Shown piece after piece: positions 31,849 to 36,660 of a stretch of DNA of 36,660 nt. The position numbers and the translations under genes are program-made. The notes under the pieces were generated by a model that worked only from the letters and a program-made list of their open reading frames with translations, had not been told where the DNA came from and made no database searches. How positions within the stretch are numbered: the first letter of the stretch is position 1; each line of letters starts with the position of its first letter. The DNA is from Candidatus Bathyarchaeota archaeon. Its GTDB lineage: Archaea; Thermoproteota; CALKCG01; B24. The DNA lies in contig JAGTQM010000018.1 in the NCBI GenBank assembly GCA_018396755.1, positions 1 through 36,660 on the forward strand. The letters are read 5' to 3'.

Positions 31849-32910
31849 CTATGTACCTCCGGCTTTAATCCTCGGATCTAAAATCGCATATACAAATTCT
31901 AAAGCGAAGACAGTTAAAGCCAGTAGATACGCATATATTACTACGAGGCCTATTAGTACGGGGCTATCAAACATTACTGAGACTTGGTAGAATAGACTAC
32001 CTATTCCAGGCCAATTAAATACAGTTTCTGTGATTATCGCACCCATCCATGAGCCGATTAGGGTTAGGGAGAAGTCCGTTATGATAGGCGGTAGAGTAGG
32101 TCTCAGTATATATCTTCTCTGAATCAGAGATTCGGGTAAGCCTTTAGCTTTTGCAAGCTCTACGTAATCTTCACTTGAAAACATTAGGAAGAATGTTCGT
32201 CTTACGTACACGTTTATAGGAGTATATGCTATCAGCCAAGACATAACAGGTAGAATCATATGTTTTAAAACGCTTAATGCATAATCGAATCTGTTAGATG
32301 GCGGGGGTACATCTACCATCCCACCGTAAGGTAGCAATCTTAAGAATGACGCGAATATCAATATTAAGAATATTCCGTAGAACCACCCAGGCATAGACGA
32401 TAGTGGTGCGAACAGCACAGACAACTTATCTAAAAAGCTACCGTATCTTCTAGCTAGGAACAATCCAGTAAATAAACCTATAAAGAATAAGAGAAGCTGT
32501 GTGGTTGTAAATAAGAACACGGTGTTTGGCAGCCTCTCTAAGATAATTATACGGACATTTTTAGAACCACTATCACTACTTATGAAGAGTGCTCTACCGA
32601 GGCTTAACGATAAAGCGTCTCTTAAGTAAGAAATGCTTCTGTATATGAACGGTTTATCAAACCCTATCTTCTTCAATTCATTGGTATAAATCGCATTTAT
32701 CAACTCTTTGATTTGAGTTTCATTTAAAGCCTTATACGCCGGATTTTGACGAATGCTTTGGGAAATTGAAAGATATAGATCGCTTTTAATTATTTCATCT
32801 ACGTATCCACCCATGTTTGCAATCAGAACCGTTATGTACGTTGCAACAATTACTGTTAGGAAAAGTATGATCCCACGTTTAATCACGTATTTCCCGAATC
32901 TTGGAATCAT
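31849..32910 (-). CDS. oppB: Oligopeptide ABC transporter permease, OppB type
   Basis: A 353-residue permease with a first helix (IILFLTVIVATYITVLIANM), an outer loop of about 80 residues, and five further helices. The EAA loop is YVELAKAKGLPESLIQRRYI, followed by LRPTLPP. ATG 32910 is taken as start since it directly begins the family pattern MIPRFGKYVIKRG; the longer frame starts with TTG. OppA lies 56 nt upstream, OppC 2 nt downstream of its stop. Confidence 0.93.
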   Translation of the reverse strand: MIPRFGKYVIKRGIILFLTVIVATYITVLIANMGGYVDEIIKSDLYLSISQSIRQNPAYKALNETQIKELINAIYTNELKKIGFDKPFIYRSISYLRDALSLSLGRALFISSDSGSKNVRIIILERLPNTVFLFTTTQLLLFFIGLFTGLFLARRYGSFLDKLSVLFAPLSSMPGWFYGIFLILIFASFLRLLPYGGMVDVPPPSNRFDYALSVLKHMILPVMSWLIAYTPINVYVRRTFFLMFSSEDYVELAKAKGLPESLIQRRYILRPTLPPIITDFSLTLIGSWMGAIITETVFNWPGIGSLFYQVSVMFDSPVLIGLVVIYAYLLALTVFALEFVYAILDPRIKAGGT

Positions 32911-32966
32911 TATCCCGTCTACCAAGAGAAAGATAAAAATAAAGAGGGGGAATAAAAAGATAGTGG

Positions 32967-35636
32967 TTACTTCTTCCTGGTGAATGAAACAGCTATCGCT
33001 ATTATGGCGATTACGACGGCTAATGCTGTCACACTAGTCAACGTATTTATGGTGCCTCTCAACGAGTCGACTTCAGAACGCAGCTCTTCAATTTCACTAC
33101 TTAAGCTGGCTATCCTAGTTTCGTAGTCAGCTCTAACTTTAGCTAACTCATCCATTAGGAATTCCGTTACACTCATAACAGTCGCTGTTCCAGTCGTAGA
33201 TACTGGCATTCCTACAAGCTTAGACACAGCTAATACATCGATGCTTAATGTCCCAGCGGTCAACATCGATGTTTCTTCAGGTCTAAGCGTGATCCTCCAC
33301 ATGCCGTCTTCAACAGGCTCAGCAACCCCAGTCAAAGTTACAGTTGGACTCTTAACTATGTATTTTATGTAGTAGATGTCGTCTATACGGTATGGTTGTC
33401 CTTCAAAAGTCACCGAAACGTCTACCTCAGCCGTTAATCCAGGCGTAATGGTAGGTGCTGAAACTATTTTAACCTCGGGTATCATAGGCTTAGAGAATCT
33501 AAGCCACTTATCCGCGGTATCTACGAACTCCCTATAAGCCTTCAGTACGACTATTCTAGCCGTTGGGTCGACTCTATCTAAGTAGAATGGCCCTGCACCT
33601 ACTAGGAAGTTGCCTTTAGATTCATACCATGCCTTCAAATTGTTGTATCTTTCCAAAGCCTCTGCCTCAGTAACGTATTTACCCAGCACGTTTTCATACG
33701 GTATGAATTTTTCATCAATAGCCTTAGTTAGATAATCGCTTAAGATTTTCAGAGAAGGACCAGCTATGTAATTCATCCACTCAACTTTAAGCATTTCAGC
33801 CTTGTCGGCTGAGAAAGCTAACTTGTTGCCTGCTTCAGCCAACCATCCGATTGCAACTGTATGCCATGGTCCGGGACCATATGCGTAGTCTATGTAGAAG
33901 GCGCTTGCAGCAGATGCAGCTATCTGCTCAGCATCCAAGTATAGGGCATCTGAATAATACTCTATAACCAGCGGTCTTTCACTTATTATCCTAAAGCCTT
34001 TAAAGTATTCTTTGAACGCTTCAAATACGGGCACGTAGGATTCATCGTACACGGGGCTTTCTGGCTTAGCCCTATCGAAAGTAAGTATGTAGCTGAATAC
34101 AATGTCTGCTAGTGAGAATTTGCTTCCATCATGGAACACGATGTCAAATAAGCTATCGTCATAGTAGACTACGGTCTTAGTCTTTGCAGTCGTCCCTGGC
34201 GGTGCGTAAACGATCTCTTGTTTCTCAGCATCCCAATCATACCATGCATCCGTCGGCACAGTAATATTCTCAACAAAGTTTAGAGAAACCCAGTCTAAAG
34301 TAACAGCTATAGGCAATCCTTCTAAAGCGTAAACCTCAGCCTTCTCAACCCTCTGTGGCCAATAGAGTCCAGTAAACGGATCAGGTATAACAGCCGGATC
34401 CGATGTCGCACGGTAATACATTGCATCGTATATCCAGTTGCTTCCTCCAACTGGGTTTACAGGATCAACTAGTATATCTGAAGATGCTATTTTAACAGTT
34501 CCTCCTACCTGATCAACATACCTGATCGTGTACGGCCATAGTCTCGCACCTGAAAAGCCAGCCGCTAGGTCGTATGTTAACGATATTTCTTTTCTAGCAG
34601 GCCATGGAGCTACTTGGCTTATCAACCATACCCTTACAGAATCCTCCATTGATAGTTCTAAAGCCTTTTCCATTAGCTCGTTTCTTTCCTCAATTGTTGT
34701 AAAGTCTCTAGCCCATAGTCTACCTGCTACGTAGTCGAACTCGGGGCTTGGCGTGTAGGCGCTCCATAATGGCCCCATGCCTCCTCTCGGCGTGTAGAAG
34801 AAGCCGAAGTTGTCTGACTCATCTCTGGAAACCAGTGTCGTTATCCACCCGCCTGTGTAAATGTGAAACCTACCATCTGCTGGATTGCCTCTAATCCATA
34901 TCGGCGAGGCCTCCCGGCTGGTCTTATACTGTCTATCGACTGTGAATCCTAGCTTTTCAAGCTGTGAAGCTACGTAATCGCCTATGGCTCTCCTCTGATC
35001 CTCCACTCTAATTAGAAATATTATCGTCACAGGTTCGCCTTTGTAGTACCATTTTCCACCAACCAGTCCAGCACCGAGCTTAATCATCTCTTCAGTAATT
35101 ATTTCTCTAGCTTTATCAAAATCGTAACTATATTTTCTCTCAATTTCCATAATTGTGTCGGCGTATCTTGCATAGTCTGGAAACGCCGGTGTTAAACAGG
35201 TATATCTGGGTACAGCCATACCAGCCATTATTTCATCAACTATATACTTTCTATTTACTAGATAGTTTACAGCTTCTCTAATCCGTGGAACGGCGAATGG
35301 ATTTAACTTACCAGTTGCTGGAAACTCTGGACCCACTGGATTAAATGTCAACTCAAAGTACAGTCCGTAAGATGTGACGTACCATAGATCTGGCGAAGCT
35401 TTTATCGTCCTGAATAATCCTGGGTCTCTTGTATCTCTGAAGTATACTTGCATCTCATTTTTCATCAACATGTCGACTACTTTCGCTTCATCTGTTTCTA
35501 CGAAAAAGTCGACTTCATCAACCCACGGTCCTTTAGGCGGTGCTTGAGCAATGGAAACTGGAATGCTTGTTGAAAGCAAGCTAGAGAATAGCGAAGCCAA
35601 GAGGACTATTGCCAATATACCAGTTTTAATTTTCAT
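32967..35636 (-). CDS. oppA: Extracellular solute-binding protein, family 5, membrane-anchored (OppA-like)
   Basis: An 889-residue binding protein, far longer than bacterial OppA (about 540). It has a signal peptide (IKTGILAIVLLASLF, cut near SIAQA), then an SBP_bac_5 fold. Motifs include FAVPRIREAVNYLVNRKYIV and later FSLADIVFSYILTFDRAKPE. A beta-rich domain follows (about 750-830), then a coiled coil (SSEIEELRSEVDSLRG) and a C-terminal membrane helix (SVTALAVVIAIIAIAVSF) ending RKK. This is the archaeal way to tie the binding protein to the outside of the membrane. The ligand could be peptides or oligosaccharides; the sequence alone does not tell. ATG 35636 has GAGG about 7 nt before it. 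Confidence 0.92.
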   Translation of the reverse strand: MKIKTGILAIVLLASLFSSLLSTSIPVSIAQAPPKGPWVDEVDFFVETDEAKVVDMLMKNEMQVYFRDTRDPGLFRTIKASPDLWYVTSYGLYFELTFNPVGPEFPATGKLNPFAVPRIREAVNYLVNRKYIVDEIMAGMAVPRYTCLTPAFPDYARYADTIMEIERKYSYDFDKAREIITEEMIKLGAGLVGGKWYYKGEPVTIIFLIRVEDQRRAIGDYVASQLEKLGFTVDRQYKTSREASPIWIRGNPADGRFHIYTGGWITTLVSRDESDNFGFFYTPRGGMGPLWSAYTPSPEFDYVAGRLWARDFTTIEERNELMEKALELSMEDSVRVWLISQVAPWPARKEISLTYDLAAGFSGARLWPYTIRYVDQVGGTVKIASSDILVDPVNPVGGSNWIYDAMYYRATSDPAVIPDPFTGLYWPQRVEKAEVYALEGLPIAVTLDWVSLNFVENITVPTDAWYDWDAEKQEIVYAPPGTTAKTKTVVYYDDSLFDIVFHDGSKFSLADIVFSYILTFDRAKPESPVYDESYVPVFEAFKEYFKGFRIISERPLVIEYYSDALYLDAEQIAASAASAFYIDYAYGPGPWHTVAIGWLAEAGNKLAFSADKAEMLKVEWMNYIAGPSLKILSDYLTKAIDEKFIPYENVLGKYVTEAEALERYNNLKAWYESKGNFLVGAGPFYLDRVDPTARIVVLKAYREFVDTADKWLRFSKPMIPEVKIVSAPTITPGLTAEVDVSVTFEGQPYRIDDIYYIKYIVKSPTVTLTGVAEPVEDGMWRITLRPEETSMLTAGTLSIDVLAVSKLVGMPVSTTGTATVMSVTEFLMDELAKVRADYETRIASLSSEIEELRSEVDSLRGTINTLTSVTALAVVIAIIAIAVSFTRKK

Positions 35637-35642
35637 GAAATT

Positions 35643-35680
35643 TCCCTCGGAAATTTCTAACACTTGTAGTATTTATAAGC
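35643..35680 (-). promoter_or_regulatory. Promoter and ribosome site of the opp operon
   Basis: The minus strand reads GCTTATAAAT (35680..35671), a good TATA box about 38 nt before the oppA ATG. A CGAGGG ribosome site lies near 35643-35649. This predicts a leader of about 14 nt. Confidence 0.65.
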
Positions 35681-35735
35681 TTTTCCATACATTACTCAGA
35701 ACGATGGGATCGCCATAGGAAATTTTTCTAGGTCA

Positions 35736-35818
35736 GTCCCGTAGAATAACGTATTGAAATGCTGTTGAAACAGTCCTACGAATATTAAGATTTGGAATAT
35801 GAAAACCTTGTACGGGAC
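35736..35818 (-). ncRNA. 83-nt element that can fold as a three-way junction
   Basis: GTCCCGTA (35736-35743) and TACGGGAC (35811-35818) are perfect reverse complements that enclose 67 nt. On the minus strand the inside can form ATATT/AATAT with a 9-nt loop, and CGTA/TACG stacked under CTGTT/AACAG. This gives an outer 8-bp stem and two inner arms. It lies between the ECF-type gene and oppA, so it could be a processed RNA, a regulatory leader or 3' element, or a small inverted-repeat insertion. Confidence 0.4.
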
Positions 35819-35820
35819 GC

Positions 35821-35836
35821 TTTAAAAATAAAAAGG
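35821..35836 (-). terminator. T-rich terminator after the ECF-type gene
   Basis: After the stop at 35845 the minus strand reads CCCTTTTTATTTTTAAA, a T-tract typical of archaeal termination. It lies before the structured element and separates this gene from oppA. Confidence 0.5.
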
Positions 35837-35844
35837 GTCTTATG

Positions 35845-36660
35845 TTAAGCTTTTTCCCCGGATTTATCAGAGGCTTGTTTACGCATGAAAACTGTTCTAA
35901 AGGCTCTTATAATGGCGATGGAAACTAGTGTTGAAGCCACCGTTATGGTGATTCTTTCAGCTATGGTTATCGGTAGAACGGCCATAAACAAGTAGCCTAG
36001 CGATAGTTCTTCTGGAACCGGCAACCCTAAGAAAGCCAAATAGTCGGCTGGTTTGGGGATTCCTGTCTTCGCCCAGATGATGCCTAAGGTTACGAGAGCA
36101 TCCTTCAGTGTTTTAAGAGGCACTAGTATGCCTAAGGCTCCTATATACGCTAAATTTCCATACATGCTATCGGTCATAGTAGCTATGAAAGATGCGACGG
36201 CGGAGCCCCAGATGAGTCGCTTGCCTTTAGCCTCCATAAGACCTTTAAGTCTCCTACCCAATGTTAGACTTAGGATTAAAGCAACGATATGAAAAACTGG
36301 ATAAAGCGGTGCTTCAAAGCCAACTGGGCTAACGTACCAGCCGATTATAAGCGCAAGCAATACTGCAGATCCGTAGAGCCAGCCTAATCCGCCTTTACTA
36401 GTTAAAAAGCCAGCGGTGAGAGATGCTAGAGCACCAGCAGGTATCAGCAGAAGCCCAAACACAGTCGTTGAAGGTATAATCCAAGCTATGAAATTTCCCA
36501 GGAGGGATGTTATGAAGCCGAGTTTAGGGCCAAGTATAATGCCTATAGTAGCGTACAGTATTGTAGTGAGCTCTATGCTGGTTGGAGCACCTATAGCTGG
36601 AAAACCCGGAAGCCTCGAGACGACGACTATTAAAGCTGCCATTGTTGAAATTGTCGCCAC
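35845..36660 (-). CDS. ECF-type transporter S-component-like membrane protein, N-terminus cut by window edge
   Basis: At least 271 residues, reading in from the right edge. Visible features are about six to seven hydrophobic helices, an early IELTTILYATIGIILGPKLG typical of substrate-binding (S) components of energy-coupling-factor vitamin or metal transporters, SLLGNFIAWIIP, and a late ERITITVASTLVSIAII. The protein ends with a charged tail (MRKQASDKSGEKA). The frame is open at the window end, so the true start is likely outside. No EcfA or EcfT genes are in view. Substrate unknown. Confidence 0.6.
   Translation of the reverse strand: MATISTMAALIVVVSRLPGFPAIGAPTSIELTTILYATIGIILGPKLGFITSLLGNFIAWIIPSTTVFGLLLIPAGALASLTAGFLTSKGGLGWLYGSAVLLALIIGWYVSPVGFEAPLYPVFHIVALILSLTLGRRLKGLMEAKGKRLIWGSAVASFIATMTDSMYGNLAYIGALGILVPLKTLKDALVTLGIIWAKTGIPKPADYLAFLGLPVPEELSLGYLFMAVLPITIAERITITVASTLVSIAIIRAFRTVFMRKQASDKSGEKA

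Noticed and set aside
1-36660. CRISPR array, rRNA genes, tRNA genes, SRP RNA, RNase P RNA
   Set aside because: No regularly spaced direct repeats were seen, and no foldable tRNA or conserved RNA motifs were found by reading both strands.

Overview
The window is archaeal. The marks are an sn-glycerol-1-phosphate dehydrogenase (archaeal lipid backbone), transcription factor B, an archaeal TFE-beta, SRP19, Gar1, archaeal Trm1, an archaeal-type leucyl-tRNA synthetase, TATA-type promoters and frequent GTG/TTG starts. TFE-beta and the SRP19-Gar1-TFB cluster suggest a TACK-lineage archaeon, perhaps Bathyarchaeia-like. That placement is inference; no rRNA or tRNA gene was found to test it.

Layout. 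(1) 1-4205 is an accessory redox region. It holds a decayed ABC ATPase, an HdrA-N-like protein with a 2[4Fe-4S] ferredoxin (+), and on the minus strand an overlapping run: an integrase-fragment/redoxin fusion, a CcdA-type membrane electron carrier, a small thioredoxin-fold protein, an Fe-S protein with a frameshift, and an ArsR regulator. Two near-perfect 20-bp palindromes sit at its promoters. (2) 4494-8787 is a core information and lipid block: SRP19, gar1, tfb and tfe-beta (+), converging on trm1 and egsA (-). (3) 8945-11266 is a gamma-glutamyltransferase gene destroyed by a stand-alone tnpB; remnants lie on both sides. (4) 11325-16552 is a tightly overlapping his operon (order of transcription C-G-A-B-D-E-I; hisF and hisH are not here). 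It is divergent from an AbrB-ACT regulator and a DapB-like amino-acid dehydrogenase. (5) 18021-19500 is a rearranged stretch where a vapBC pair lies between diverged direct repeats made of the 3' ends of the two neighbouring genes; it also contains a 21-bp inverted repeat. (6) 19300-22853 holds a membrane-anchored alpha/beta hydrolase, a small coiled-coil protein coupled to a GSAM-like aminotransferase, and an unknown protein. (7) 22886-24154 is a second tnpB with a foldable 3' end resembling an omega-RNA. (8) 24478-28054 holds leuS converging on a DUF5655 protein. (9) 28299-36660 (-) is an ECF-type membrane protein (partial), a structured 83-nt intergenic element, and an oppABCDF peptide/oligosaccharide ABC operon ending in a small two-helix membrane protein.

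How the parts work together. The his operon and the divergent AbrB-ACT gene share one palindromic TATA element beside an 11-bp inverted repeat, so the ACT protein is a natural candidate for the amino-acid-responsive regulator. The redox region looks like a metal- or thiol-responsive electron-transfer set under ArsR control, now partly broken. The window shows much gene decay (ABC ATPase, ggt, hydrolase relic, dehydrogenase relic, Fe-S protein) next to tnpB genes and a toxin-antitoxin pair. All calls come from reading the sequence; no database search was run.
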